A stretch of 64,000 nt of DNA from Rubrivirga sp. SAORIC476 (GTDB lineage Bacteria > Bacteroidota > Rhodothermia > Rhodothermales > Rubricoccaceae). Below the pieces are notes generated by a model, which saw nothing but the letters and a program-made list of their open reading frames with translations, was not told the DNA's origin and ran no database searches. Below are positions 1 to 8,677 of this stretch, in pieces (the first letter of the stretch is position 1; every line of letters starts with the position of its first letter). Made by a program: the position numbers and the translations under genes. The stretch is from contig NZ_MVOI01000011.1 in the NCBI RefSeq assembly GCF_002283555.1, positions 86,644 through 150,643 on the forward strand, read 5' to 3'.

Positions 1-1812
1 CTCGGGGTTGGCGGAGAGCGAGTCCACGTCGAGGGCGCGGACGGTGAACCGGAAGTCCTCGAAGGCCGCGAACACGAGGTCGTCCTCGCCTGCCCAGACC
101 GGGTCGAAGGCCGCGCTGGCGAACCGCGTGAGCTGACGCAGGGTCACGGGACTCTCCTCGCGCACGGCATCGCCAGGGGGGATGGAGGCGTCTGCGAGGA
201 GCGAGGGCGTGCCGAACTCGGCCAGCCAGAGGTCCTGCGCGCTGAACTTCCCGTCGGCCTCGCGGCGCGAGCTGGCAAAGGCGAGGCGCGTGCCGTCGGG
301 CGACCAGCGCGGCGAGAGGTCGACCTGCGGCCCGGCGGTGACGTGGCGGATGGCGCCGGTCTCCAGGTCGAGCGTGAACAGGTTCGACGCGCCCTCATGT
401 CCCCAGGGCGTCCGGTCGGAGGCGAACACGAGCGTCCGGCCGTCCGGGCTGAGGTCGGGGGCGCTGTCGTTGTAGGCGTCGTTGGTGAGCTGGCGCAGAG
501 CGCCCGCGTCGCGGTCGTAGAGGTAGAGATCCGCCTGCCCGCCGCGGTCGATGCCGGAGAAGACGACCTGCCTCCCCCCCGCCGACACCGTCGGCGAGTA
601 GAGGGCGACCAGTTCGTCGAAGCCGAGCATCGCCAGGCGGTCGCCGGTGGTCAGGTCCACAAGGTGGATCACGTCGGTCGCGCCCCGCTTGCTGACGACC
701 GCCAGCACGCCGTCGTCGCTGACGTCCATCCGGCTCTCGAAGAGGTGGAACGCCTCGAAGTCGAGCGAGCGGCCTGCCCGGAGCACCGTCCGCGGCTCGC
801 CGACGGGCTTGAGGTCGTCGTCGACGTCTTGCGCCAGGACCGAGGAGTAACTGCCGCGGTTCGAGTAGAACAGCACCTCGCGCCCGCCGTCCGGCCGGGT
901 CCAGACGACCGGCTTGGCGTTGAAGCCGCGCGCCGCGATGGGACTCGTAGTCAGCGCGGCGATGTCGGCGCCGACGAGCTTGGGCGTGTACTGCGCGCGG
1001 ATCCACGCCTCCCAGCGGTCTGAGATGACCTCCCCTTCCTCCCCGAGGACGACCTCCATCACGTCCCCGAAGTTGGCGTCCTGCCACGCCTCCTCGATCA
1101 GGTCCAGCAGGCGCTCCTCGCCGTACGTCTCGGCGACGAACCGGCAGAAGGCCTCGCCCTCCTTGTACATCACGTAGGAGCCCGCGATGCGGTCCATGTC
1201 GTGGAGCGGCACGAAGAAGTTCGAGGCGACGGCGTCGCGCAGGATCATCTCGTGCTGGAAGTCCGGGTCGCCGCTCCAGTACTCGGCGAGGCCCTCCGTG
1301 AACCAGAGCGGCAGCACGAAGTCGGTCGGGCGCCGGTGGTCGCGGAGCACGCGCGACAGCTTGTTAAACGTGAACACGTGGACCAGTTCGTGCCGGATAA
1401 CGCGCTGGAACCGGTGCAGGTCGCCGTCGGCCGGGATCACGACGCGGCCCTTGAGGAACTCGAAGAAGCCGCCGACGCCGTCCGGGATGAAGCCCGGCGT
1501 CACGTTGGTCTGCTTGAAGTGCAGGTTGGACGCGTAGAAGATGATCGGGACGCGGTGCGTCAGCGACAGGTCGAAGCGCGTCTCCAGCGTGTCGTACCAG
1601 TCCTCGGCCGTCTCGGCGCCGATGGCCGCGAGGTCCTCGGCCTCGGGGTAGTAGTAGACGTCGAAGTGCTCCGTTTCGAGGATATGCCACTCGAAGCCGT
1701 CGTACTGAATCTTGTTGCGCCCGAACCCCTGCGCGCTCGCCGAGGCGGCCAGCCCCAGCAGGGCCAGCACGGTGAGGAGGAGTTGGAGGCCGTCCGTGTC
1801 GGGTCGCGTCAT
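1..1812 (-). CDS. Secreted MA-type zinc peptidase with TolB-like beta-propeller (3' end off window)
   Basis: The frame is open from the ATG at 1812 to the left edge, 604 codons without a stop. Residues 1-28 form a signal peptide (LLLTVLALLGLAASASAQ). A gluzincin-type zinc site HELVH lies at residues 141-145, with a likely third ligand in TEGLAEYWS near 172-180, as in the peptidase MA-like family. After about residue 290 come repeated PD40/TolB-like propeller blades (LTNDAYNDSAPDLSPDG and SPRWSPDGTRLAFASSR). Such fusions are periplasmic or surface proteins of Bacteroidota-type bacteria; the substrate is unknown. The C-terminus lies outside the window, so total length and any sorting domain cannot be judged. 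Confidence 0.85.
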   Translation of the reverse strand, partial: MTRPDTDGLQLLLTVLALLGLAASASAQGFGRNKIQYDGFEWHILETEHFDVYYYPEAEDLAAIGAETAEDWYDTLETRFDLSLTHRVPIIFYASNLHFKQTNVTPGFIPDGVGGFFEFLKGRVVIPADGDLHRFQRVIRHELVHVFTFNKLSRVLRDHRRPTDFVLPLWFTEGLAEYWSGDPDFQHEMILRDAVASNFFVPLHDMDRIAGSYVMYKEGEAFCRFVAETYGEERLLDLIEEAWQDANFGDVMEVVLGEEGEVISDRWEAWIRAQYTPKLVGADIAALTTSPIAARGFNAKPVVWTRPDGGREVLFYSNRGSYSSVLAQDVDDDLKPVGEPRTVLRAGRSLDFEAFHLFESRMDVSDDGVLAVVSKRGATDVIHLVDLTTGDRLAMLGFDELVALYSPTVSAGGRQVVFSGIDRGGQADLYLYDRDAGALRQLTNDAYNDSAPDLSPDGRTLVFASDRTPWGHEGASNLFTLDLETGAIRHVTAGPQVDLSPRWSPDGTRLAFASSRREADGKFSAQDLWLAEFGTPSLLADASIPPGDAVREESPVTLRQLTRFASAAFDPVWAGEDDLVFAAFEDFRFTVRALDVDSLSANPE

Positions 1813-1919
1813 GGTGTCGGGGCCGCAGCGCGGCTTGGGGACGCTAGGCACGATCCACGACGCGCGCAAGGGCAGAAACCGGCGGGCTCCCTCAGCTCGC
1901 CTCAGCGTCAGCGCGACAA

Positions 1920-1946
1920 CGTGCGGGTGTACGCCCACACCGCACG
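1920..1946. other. GC-rich stem-loop in 280-nt intergenic gap
   Basis: The gap 1813-2092 has no plausible gene. It contains a ten-base-pair stem (cgtgcgg-tgt pairing with acaccgcacg, one bulged G) around a six-base loop. It lies downstream of the isomerase gene on the minus strand and could end that operon, but no T-tract follows on either strand, so its role is unproven. Confidence 0.3.
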
Positions 1947-2092
1947 GGATCGCGACCGCTGCCCCGTGGTGAGGCTGGAGGTCCCGTGTGGTGTGAGTCT
2001 CAGGCCACCGATCCCTGCCCCGAGGCGGGCCCCGTCAGACAGCGGCCTCTCGCCGACGCGTCGCTTTCGGACGGCACAATCAGCGTGCCCCG

Positions 2093-3142
2093 TCACGCGA
2101 GCGTCTTCTTGAGCGACTGAATCGTCTCCACCGGCGTCGGATCCACGCCCTTCACCATCGCCAGCCAGAAGCTCGCCGCATCACCCAGTTGGACGAGCGA
2201 CAGCGCCCGGTCGAGGCGCGAGGTGCCCTCCGACCGCAGCTCCGTCCACCCGCCGATGCCCGGCGCCACGAGGTCGCGCGTGGCGTCGAAGCGCTTGGCA
2301 ACCTGCCCGTGGTCGTCGGCGTCGCGGAGCGCCACGACATGCATCACGGACGCGAGCGCCGCGGGCGCCGCCTCGAAGCCCATGATCTCGTTGTGGTCCA
2401 TCTCCGGCAGCACGTTGCCCACGGCCGGGTGCTTCGCGTTCTCGTGGATCTGCGTCCGCCACCGCATCCCGACCGACTCCAGCAGGCCGACGCCCGTGTA
2501 GATCACCGGCAGCATCCCGTCGAACTGGGCGGCGAGGGCGCGCGCCGGCGTGTCGGCATCGTCCACGTCGTTCGCCTCAGCGCGGTCGCGGGCCGACGCG
2601 AGGGCCGTGGCGAACTCGGCGTCCGACAGCTCCGCCAGTCCCAGCTTCCGGGCCAGCCGCAGCACGACGCCGAGGGAGTAGCCCAGCGCCGCGCGAGGCT
2701 GGAGGCCGCCAGGGATGGTCACCACGTCGAGGCCGTCCGCCTCGGCGATGCCCGCGAGGGTGCCGCCCGACGTGATGGCGAGGCGCCGCGCCCCGCGCGC
2801 CTTGGCGTCGGCGAAGGCCGCGAGCGTCTCTTCGGTGCCGCCCGAGTAGCTGGACGCGACCACCAGGGTCTTCTCCCCCACCCAGCCCGGCAGCGCGTAG
2901 CCGCGGTTGACGAGGAACGGCAGCGGCGACGTCGGCTCCACGATGCCGCGCACGAGGTCACCCCCGATCGCCGAGCCGCCCATGCCGCACAGCACGATGC
3001 CGTCGAACGCCGAGGCGTCCAGGTCGAAGCCGTCTACGGCCGCCCCGCGCTCCCAGCCGACGGCGAGATGGTCGGGGAAGGCGCGGACGGCGGCGCGCAT
3101 GTCGCCGGGGTCGAGGGAGGGGTCGTAGATCGTGTCGGACAT
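2093..3142 (-). CDS. Bifunctional phosphoglucose/phosphomannose isomerase
   Basis: 349-residue SIS-domain protein that should interconvert glucose-6-P or mannose-6-P with fructose-6-P in the cytosol. The start at 3142 (MSDTIYDPSLD) is preferred because the upstream extension of the frame is low-complexity and overlaps the enzyme I gene. The sugar-phosphate site GMGGSAIG is at residues 53-60, SSYSGGTEETL follows in the first SIS domain, and MDHNEIMGFE in the second carries the expected catalytic Glu. Length fits the archaeal/Bacteroidota PGI/PMI family (PGI_C), not classical Pgi. It is the last gene of the adk-to-isomerase run, 49 nt behind ptsI. Confidence 0.9.
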   Translation of the reverse strand: MSDTIYDPSLDPGDMRAAVRAFPDHLAVGWERGAAVDGFDLDASAFDGIVLCGMGGSAIGGDLVRGIVEPTSPLPFLVNRGYALPGWVGEKTLVVASSYSGGTEETLAAFADAKARGARRLAITSGGTLAGIAEADGLDVVTIPGGLQPRAALGYSLGVVLRLARKLGLAELSDAEFATALASARDRAEANDVDDADTPARALAAQFDGMLPVIYTGVGLLESVGMRWRTQIHENAKHPAVGNVLPEMDHNEIMGFEAAPAALASVMHVVALRDADDHGQVAKRFDATRDLVAPGIGGWTELRSEGTSRLDRALSLVQLGDAASFWLAMVKGVDPTPVETIQSLKKTLA

Positions 3143-3191
3143 CGAAAAGGGAACGTGGAGCGAGCGGGATGAGCGGCGTGCCGATGGCACA

Positions 3192-5051
3192 TCAGCCGCC
3201 GGAGGCCGGTTCGAGGCGGGCGGAGATGCGGTCGGAGAGTCCGCCATCGGCCTGGTCGAGGCCGAGAAGATCGGCGAGGTCGCGGTTGTGGCAGGCGAGG
3301 AAGTAGTCCAGGAGGCGACCCACCGAGGTCGCGTCGGGCTGGCGGAGGGCACGACGGGCGAGGTCCTCGGCCTCCTCCAGCGTAAACGCCCGGATGACGC
3401 GCTTGACGAGCGTCAGGTACGCCGGCGACGCGCTGAGCGTGCGGACGCCCAGCCCCACCAGCAGCGGCGTCACGCGCGGATCGGCGGCCACCTCGCCGCA
3501 GACCGACACCGGAATGCCCGCCTCGTTGGCGGTCTTGGCCGTGTGCGCGATCAGCCCGAGGACGGCCGGGTGCAGCTCGTGGTAGAGGTCCGCCACGAGG
3601 TCGTTGCCGCGGTCGACGGCCAGCGTGAACTGGGTCAGGTCGTTGGTGCCGATCGAGAAGAAGTCGACGGTCTTGGTGTACAGCTCGGCCTGGATGGCGA
3701 CCGACGGGACCTCGACCATGATGCCCAGCGGCACGTCCGGGCGATGCTCGATGCCCTCGGCGCGCAGGTCGTCGCAGACGGCCCGGTACGCGCGCCGGAA
3801 CTCGCGGACCTCCTCGATGCCGGAGACCATCGGCAGGAGGATGCGCGGCGGCGCGTCGTCGGCGGAGGCCGCGGCGGCACGGAGGACGGCGCGGAGTTGG
3901 GGGCGGAGCAGGTCGGGCTTGTCGAGCAGGATGCGGATGCCGCGCCAGCCCAGGAACGGGTTCGCCTCGCGGTGCGACATCGGCAGGACCTTGTCGCCGC
4001 CGAGGTCGAGCAGCCGGAACGTGACCGCGTGCGGCGCCGACGCCACGATGGCGTCGCGGTAGACTTCGTACTGCTGCTCCTCATCAAGGGCCCGCCCCTG
4101 GGTCAGGAACAGCATCTCGGTCCGGAACAGGCCGACGCCCGCGGCACCGTACTCGTGCAGGAGCGGGAATTCCTCCCGGAACTCGACGTTGGCCTGGAGC
4201 GCGACCGGATGCCCGTCCTTGGTCTCGGACGGCATCGCGAGGAGCGCCTCGCGGTCGGCCGTGATGCGCGCGAACTGGGCCGCCTTCAGTTCCGCCGCCA
4301 CCAGCGTCTCCGGCTCCGGGTTGACGATCACCGTCCCCGAGAAGCCGTCCACGATCACCACGTCGTCCGGGCCGACGTGCTCGGCGAGGCCATGCAGGCT
4401 CACGACCGCGGGCACGCCGAGCGCGCGGGCCATAATGGAGACGTGGCTCGTCGGGCCGCCGAAGTCGAGCACGACGCCCAGGACGCCGCGGCGGCTGAAC
4501 AGCAGCACGTCGGCCGCGGTCAGGTTCTGCGCGACCACAACGCGGTGCGGGTCGATCTTCGACACCGCCCGCCCCTGCTGGAGGTTGCGGAGGACGCGGT
4601 TCTGCACGTCCTGGAAGTCGGCCGCGCGCTCGCGGAGCGACGCGTTCGGGCTCGACTCCAGCCGCCGCCGATGCTCGTCCAGCACCGACTGCACCGCCCA
4701 CCCCGCCCCGGCCGCGTTGTCGCGGACGTGCTCGACGACCGCGTCGTAGAACTGGCGATCCCGCAGGATCAGCCCCTGTGCGTCGAAGATGCCCGCCGAG
4801 CCCTCGCCCAGCTTCTCGCGCGCGACGACCGTGATCTTGCGCAGTTCGCGCTCGCTCCGCTGGATGGCGCGCTCGAACCGCTCTAGCTCCGCCTCGACGT
4901 CCGCCGGGTCGAGGTGGTCGGGTGTGGCCTGGTAGGCGCCCGCGGCGAACAGGTACGCGGGCCCGATGGCGACACCGGGGGCCACGCCGATGCCCTCGAC
5001 CCGGAGTTCGGGACGGGGCTCAGGGGCGGGGGCAGAAGGATCGTGGGACAA
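3192..5051 (-). CDS. ptsI: PTS enzyme I (phosphoenolpyruvate-protein phosphotransferase)
   Basis: 619 residues, slightly longer than E. coli EI (575). It transfers phosphate from PEP to HPr. The phosphorylated histidine is His203 in GGPTSHVSIMARALG; the PEP-binding barrel shows VEVPSVAIQAELYTKTVDFF and SIGTNDLTQFTLAVDR, and the C-terminal VSVCGEVAADP carries the usual catalytic Cys. A short Pro-rich N-terminal extension precedes the start of homology (LRVEGIGVAPGVAIGPAYL). It lies 74 nt behind the HPr gene. No sugar-specific EII component is visible in the window, so whether it feeds transport or only regulation cannot be told. Confidence 0.97.
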   Translation of the reverse strand: MSHDPSAPAPEPRPELRVEGIGVAPGVAIGPAYLFAAGAYQATPDHLDPADVEAELERFERAIQRSERELRKITVVAREKLGEGSAGIFDAQGLILRDRQFYDAVVEHVRDNAAGAGWAVQSVLDEHRRRLESSPNASLRERAADFQDVQNRVLRNLQQGRAVSKIDPHRVVVAQNLTAADVLLFSRRGVLGVVLDFGGPTSHVSIMARALGVPAVVSLHGLAEHVGPDDVVIVDGFSGTVIVNPEPETLVAAELKAAQFARITADREALLAMPSETKDGHPVALQANVEFREEFPLLHEYGAAGVGLFRTEMLFLTQGRALDEEQQYEVYRDAIVASAPHAVTFRLLDLGGDKVLPMSHREANPFLGWRGIRILLDKPDLLRPQLRAVLRAAAASADDAPPRILLPMVSGIEEVREFRRAYRAVCDDLRAEGIEHRPDVPLGIMVEVPSVAIQAELYTKTVDFFSIGTNDLTQFTLAVDRGNDLVADLYHELHPAVLGLIAHTAKTANEAGIPVSVCGEVAADPRVTPLLVGLGVRTLSASPAYLTLVKRVIRAFTLEEAEDLARRALRQPDATSVGRLLDYFLACHNRDLADLLGLDQADGGLSDRISARLEPASGG

Positions 5052-5125
5052 ACGACTGGGGAGGTGGCCTGGGACGGGACGGGTGTCGGGAGTGTCGTGC
5101 GGGCGGACAGGCCCGGCACGCCCCG

Positions 5126-5395
5126 CTACATCGCTTCGCCGAAGCCCCGCTCGAAGAGCGCCTCGAGCGCGTCGGCAGCCTCGGCCTCGTCGGCGCCCTC
5201 GAACAGCAGATCGAGCGTGGCGCCCTGCTCGGCGGCCAGCGTCATCACGCCGATGATGCTCTTGCCGTTGATCTCGTAGCCGTCCTTGCGGATGAAGAAC
5301 TCTGCCTCGAAGCGGGACGCCTCGCGGACGATCATCGACGCCGGGCGCGTGTGGACGCCGGCTTTGTTGCGGACCGTGACCTCGCGAGTAAGCAT
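5126..5395 (-). CDS. ptsH: Phosphocarrier protein HPr
   Basis: 89 residues, the family's usual size. The active-site histidine is His15 in AGVHTRPAS and the regulatory serine position is Ser46 in INGKSIIGVMTLA, so both the EI-dependent and the HPr-kinase-type sites are retained. The start at 5395 (MLTREVTVRNKAGVH) is fixed by homology; the longer frame upstream runs through the prenyltransferase gene in another frame. It lies 10 nt after that gene and 74 nt before ptsI, in the same operon. Confidence 0.97.
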   Translation of the reverse strand: MLTREVTVRNKAGVHTRPASMIVREASRFEAEFFIRKDGYEINGKSIIGVMTLAAEQGATLDLLFEGADEAEAADALEALFERGFGEAM

Positions 5396-5405
5396 GGGAG
5401 GAGGG

Positions 5406-6386
5406 CTAGAGGGTTCGGGAGGCGAGGCCGAGGGCCAGCGTGCGGAGGGCGTCGGAGGCGGGACCGGCGGGCAGCACGTCCAGCCCGGCCCGCCCCACCT
5501 CGGTGTAGTGGTCGACGGCCTCGGCAGCGGCGTCGAGCACGCCGAGGGCGTCGAGGCGGTCGCGAACGGCGGGGACGCGGACGGGGTCGAGACCGCCCTC
5601 GAACACCTCGGCGAGCCAGTCTGCGTCGGCCGACTCCGCGCAGGCGCGGGCCGTGAGGAGGAGGAACGTACGCTTGCCCTCGACGAGGTCGCCGCCGATG
5701 GGCTTGCCCCAGGTGTCGGGATCGGCGGTGAGATCCAGGAGGTCATCCTGAATCTGGAAGGCGCGGCCGAGAGCGAGTCCGGCGCGGCGCAGCGCGTCCA
5801 CCTCGGCGTCGGAGGCGCCGCCGATGACGGCGCCCAGTTCGAGGGCGTGCTCCAGCAGCGCGCCCGTCTTGCGGTCGATCATGCCCAGGTACTCGTCCAC
5901 CGTCACGTCGTCGCGCGTCTCGAAGCCCATGTCGAGCGTCTGCCCCTCGCACAGGAGCCCGACCATCCGGTAGTGCGCCTCAGCCAGTCGGCGGGCGTCG
6001 GCTCCGTCGGTGCCGACCACGAGGCGGGCGGCGAGGCCCATCATCAGGTCCCCGGCGAGGATCGCCGTCGGCTCGTCCCAGCGAACATGAACGGTGTCTC
6101 TCCCCCGACGCGTGTCGGAGTGGTCCATGATGTCGTCGTGGACGAGGGTGAAGTTGTGGAACACCTCCACGCCCAGCGCGGCAGGCATCGCGCGTCTGCG
6201 GGCCGCGTCGCCGCCGAAGGCCTCGGCGGCGAGCAACACGAGCACGGGCCGAATGCGCTTGCCGCCGCCCGCCAGCACGTAGCGGACCGGCGCGTAGAGC
6301 CCCTCGGGCTCGCTCGGCAGATCGAGTCCCGCGAGGGCATCGTTGACCTCCTCGATGAGGTCCGTGGGCGAGAGCGTCGTCGTCAC
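5406..6386 (-). CDS. Polyprenyl synthetase (trans-isoprenyl diphosphate synthase)
   Basis: 326-residue IspA/IspB-type chain-elongating prenyltransferase. First Asp-rich motif DDIMD at residues 84-88, second DDLLD at 214-218, and the GGKRIRP substrate motif at 41-47. It should condense IPP onto allylic diphosphates to make the precursor of quinones or other isoprenoids; product length cannot be read from sequence. It starts with GTG at 6386 inside the stop of adk (GTGA, 6383-6386), which implies translational coupling. HPr follows 10 nt downstream. Confidence 0.95.
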   Translation of the reverse strand: MTTTLSPTDLIEEVNDALAGLDLPSEPEGLYAPVRYVLAGGGKRIRPVLVLLAAEAFGGDAARRRAMPAALGVEVFHNFTLVHDDIMDHSDTRRGRDTVHVRWDEPTAILAGDLMMGLAARLVVGTDGADARRLAEAHYRMVGLLCEGQTLDMGFETRDDVTVDEYLGMIDRKTGALLEHALELGAVIGGASDAEVDALRRAGLALGRAFQIQDDLLDLTADPDTWGKPIGGDLVEGKRTFLLLTARACAESADADWLAEVFEGGLDPVRVPAVRDRLDALGVLDAAAEAVDHYTEVGRAGLDVLPAGPASDALRTLALGLASRTL

Positions 6387-7024
6387 GCTTCCCCGACTGC
6401 GGCGAGCGCGGCGTCCACGCGAGCCTGCACCTCGTCGAGCGTCCCCGTGCCGTCAATCTCGACGGTCGGGACGTGCGCGCGGAGGGCCGCCTCGACGGGC
6501 GCCGTCTCCTCGTGGTAGACCTCCAGCCGGTGCTGGATCGCCTCCGGCTGGTCGTCCGAGCGGTGGACGAGCGTCGCCAAGTCCGTGTCGGCGGGCGGCG
6601 GGTTGAAGTCGAGGTGGTAGATCTCCCCCGTGGCGGGGTCGGTGCGGCGGCGCGAGAGGCGGTGCACGATCTGGTCGTCCGGGACCTCCAGACTGATCAT
6701 GGCGTCGAGCGGCGCCTCGGCCTCGGCGAGGTGCTTCACCAGCCACTCGGCCTGAGGGACGGTGCGCGGAAACCCATCCAGGACGAAGTCGCGCGTGCCG
6801 ATCTCCGCGAGCGTGTCTGCGACGATACCGCAGGTCACGTCGTCGGGCACGAGTTCACCGGCGGCCAGCAACTCCGTCACGCGGACGCCCAGGGGCGTCT
6901 TCTGGCGGATGGCGGCGCGGAACAGGTCCCCGGTCGAAAGATGGGTGAGGCCGTGGGCATGGGCGAGGCGCTTGGCCTGCGTCCCCTTGCCAGCCCCCGG
7001 CGGGCCGAAGAGTGCGAGTCGCAT
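6383..7024 (-). CDS. adk: Adenylate kinase
   Basis: 213 residues, typical for the family. P-loop GPPGAGKGTQAKRL at residues 7-20, NMP-binding segment with STGDLFRAA, FVLDGFPRTVPQAEWL, and the LID entry RLSRRRTDPATGEIYH. The LID lacks the four-cysteine zinc site found in many Gram-positive enzymes. It is the first gene of the run to the isomerase, 22 nt behind the -10-like box at 7046-7053. Confidence 0.97.
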   Translation of the reverse strand: MRLALFGPPGAGKGTQAKRLAHAHGLTHLSTGDLFRAAIRQKTPLGVRVTELLAAGELVPDDVTCGIVADTLAEIGTRDFVLDGFPRTVPQAEWLVKHLAEAEAPLDAMISLEVPDDQIVHRLSRRRTDPATGEIYHLDFNPPPADTDLATLVHRSDDQPEAIQHRLEVYHEETAPVEAALRAHVPTVEIDGTGTLDEVQARVDAALAAVGEA

Positions 7025-7045
7025 CGAAAGACGTTGGGAGAACGC

Positions 7046-7053
7046 GCAAGATA
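7046..7053 (-). promoter_or_regulatory. Putative -10 box of the adk operon
   Basis: Minus-strand TATCTTGC, a near match to the Bacteroidota -7 consensus TAnnTTTG. Its 3' edge is 22 nt from the adk start, the same spacing seen before parA and the cytochrome gene. No convincing -33 TTG is visible. Confidence 0.4.
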
Positions 7054-7103
7054 CGGGGGCGGACCGATGCCCTGCCCGGCGTCTCGCGACGAGATCGGGC
7101 GGC

Positions 7104-7712
7104 CTAGTCGTCGTCCAGCGCCTCCCCGATCGTCGGCTCGCCCGTGATCCGCTGGGCGGCCTGATCGAGCAGCATCTTGACGCCGAAGCCGACCGCCGTG
7201 GTGAGCGCGACGCTGAAGGCCTCCTGCTTCGCGGTCTTGGGCTTCTCCGCCGGCCCCTCGCCGTAGGCGACGGGCATCTTCCCCATCGCGCGCCGGATGG
7301 CCGTTTCCACGTCGCTGCCCTCGGCGACCCGCTCGGCGGCGTCGTCCAGCGCGAGAGCGAGGCGGGCCCGGATGAAGTCGACCGTGTCCTCGGGATCGAC
7401 GCGGCGCTTCGAGCGGGCGCGGAGGCCGAGCAGCGCGCCGACGACGGCGCCCACGCCAGCCGCCGCGATCACGGCGTCGCGCTTGCGGTGGCGGATGCGG
7501 TCCATGAGCGGCCGTCCGCCCACATTGACGTCGTCGAGCAGGGTCGCCGCCTCGTGCTTGAGCGCGTCGATGTGGTACTGGATGTCGCGCTCGCGGGCGT
7601 CGATCTGCTGGCGCACCTGCTCGATGGTGACGACCTCGCCGAGGTCGCGCTCGGGACGGAGCGCGCTCGGGAGCGACGACGGGAGCGTGGGCTTGCGGGG
7701 AGGGGTAGTCAT
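7104..7712 (-). CDS. Membrane-associated glycine-zipper protein, unknown function
   Basis: 202 residues from the ATG at 7712, which follows the preceding gene by 4 nt; the longer frame upstream overlaps that gene. A helical, charged N-terminal half (residues 25-75, IEQVRQQIDARERDIQYHID) leads to one transmembrane segment AAAGVGAVVGALLG near 85-98, then an amphipathic C-terminal region with a second hydrophobic stretch (AFSVALTTAVGFGVKMLLDQ). It resembles YtxH or DUF3618-like stress and envelope proteins in layout only. It is probably translated with the holin-like gene upstream. Confidence 0.7.
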   Translation of the reverse strand: MTTPPRKPTLPSSLPSALRPERDLGEVVTIEQVRQQIDARERDIQYHIDALKHEAATLLDDVNVGGRPLMDRIRHRKRDAVIAAAGVGAVVGALLGLRARSKRRVDPEDTVDFIRARLALALDDAAERVAEGSDVETAIRRAMGKMPVAYGEGPAEKPKTAKQEAFSVALTTAVGFGVKMLLDQAAQRITGEPTIGEALDDD

Positions 7713-7716
7713 GCGG

Positions 7717-8313
7717 TCAAACGGCGGCGTTGCGGACGGCGGCCGCCTGCTCGCGCTGGAGGGAGTCGACACTGCGGTCCTTCTCCTCCCGTGCGAGCCG
7801 TCGGGCCTCGAGGGCCTCAGCCTGCCGCGCGCGGACCCGACGGAGCCCGAGCACGGACGAGAGCCCCGCCCCGAGGAGGAGGAGAAGGGTCGTGACGAGG
7901 AAGCCCCATCCCGGGCTCCCGAGAAGCGCCCCGATGCCCAGCGCGATCGTGACGAACACGAACAGCAGGGCGATGATGGCGAGCACCAGCGCGGCGACGA
8001 AGAAGCCCGCCGCGTCGACGAAGTGCTGAACCCGGTCGATCTGTGCCTGGACGCCCTCGATCTGGCGCTTCACGAGATCGACGCGGAGTTCGGTCCAGTC
8101 GCGAAGGTCTGCCGAGAGCGCGGCGAGGTGACCAGTCACGCGGTCCAGCTTGGTCTGGTGCGGCGGCAGCATCCGCGACTCCGGCGCGACCTGGGCCGGC
8201 GGATCCAGGACCGGTGACGGCTGCTGAATCACAGCCGGCAGGGTCTCACCAACGCGGGGACCGGTCGGGCGTGTGGAGGACGGGGGGACGGCCGATGAAG
8301 GCGGACGGGCCAT
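7717..8313 (-). CDS. Phage holin family (Phage_holin_3_6-like) membrane protein
   Basis: 198 residues from ATG 8313. A Pro-rich N-terminus and an amphipathic helix (TGHLAALSADLRDWTELRVD) precede two adjacent transmembrane segments near residues 105-130 (FFVAALVLAIIALLFVFVTI) and 140-162 (GFLVTTLLLLLGAGLSSVLG), then a basic C-terminal tail. This is the architecture of the widespread non-phage 'phage holin family' proteins linked to envelope stress. There is no phage context here. The function is unknown; the glycine-zipper gene 4 nt downstream is a likely partner. Confidence 0.75.
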   Translation of the reverse strand: MARPPSSAVPPSSTRPTGPRVGETLPAVIQQPSPVLDPPAQVAPESRMLPPHQTKLDRVTGHLAALSADLRDWTELRVDLVKRQIEGVQAQIDRVQHFVDAAGFFVAALVLAIIALLFVFVTIALGIGALLGSPGWGFLVTTLLLLLGAGLSSVLGLRRVRARQAEALEARRLAREEKDRSVDSLQREQAAAVRNAAV

Positions 8314-8381
8314 CAGGAGAGGCGGAGCACGGGAGAGGACGGGGCGTACACCCCAGCCCTCCCCCAGGTTGCCACCCGTCC

Positions 8382-8654
8382 ATGACGATCTCCCCACGCC
8401 CGACGCCCAATCCCAACAGCCTCAAATTCGACGTCGACGGTGCGACGGTGATCGACCGCGGCCTGCTGGCCTACCACTCGGCCCGCGAGGCCGCCGGGGA
8501 CGACCTCGCCCGCGACCTGTTCGCCATCCGCGGCGTCGAGTCGCTCCTGATCGTGCCCGCCTTCGTGACGGTCACCAAGCACCCCGCCGCCGACTGGGAC
8601 GATCTGGCGGAGGGCGTCGAGCACGTCCTTCGCCGGCATCTGACGGCCGGGTAG
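8382..8654 (+). CDS. NifU N-terminal (Nfu_N) domain protein
   Basis: 90 residues, starting at ATG 8382. It matches the Nfu_N domain (RPTPNPNSLKFDVDG at the start, GVESLLIVPAFVTVTKHPAADW, DLAEGVEHVLRRHL). The domain is normally fused to a CxxC NifU domain that carries an iron-sulfur cluster; here it stands alone and has no cysteine at all, so it cannot bind a cluster by itself. It is transcribed divergently from the holin-like gene and convergently with the GMC oxidoreductase. Confidence 0.85.
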   Translation: MTISPRPTPNPNSLKFDVDGATVIDRGLLAYHSAREAAGDDLARDLFAIRGVESLLIVPAFVTVTKHPAADWDDLAEGVEHVLRRHLTAG

Positions 8655-8677
8655 CCCTGCCTCGGCGCCGGGGCGGG

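Noticed and set aside
174..183. Possible frameshift at a six-G run in the first gene
   Set aside because: Careful codon-by-codon reading keeps the peptidase/propeller frame open through the run; the apparent break came from a misread base.
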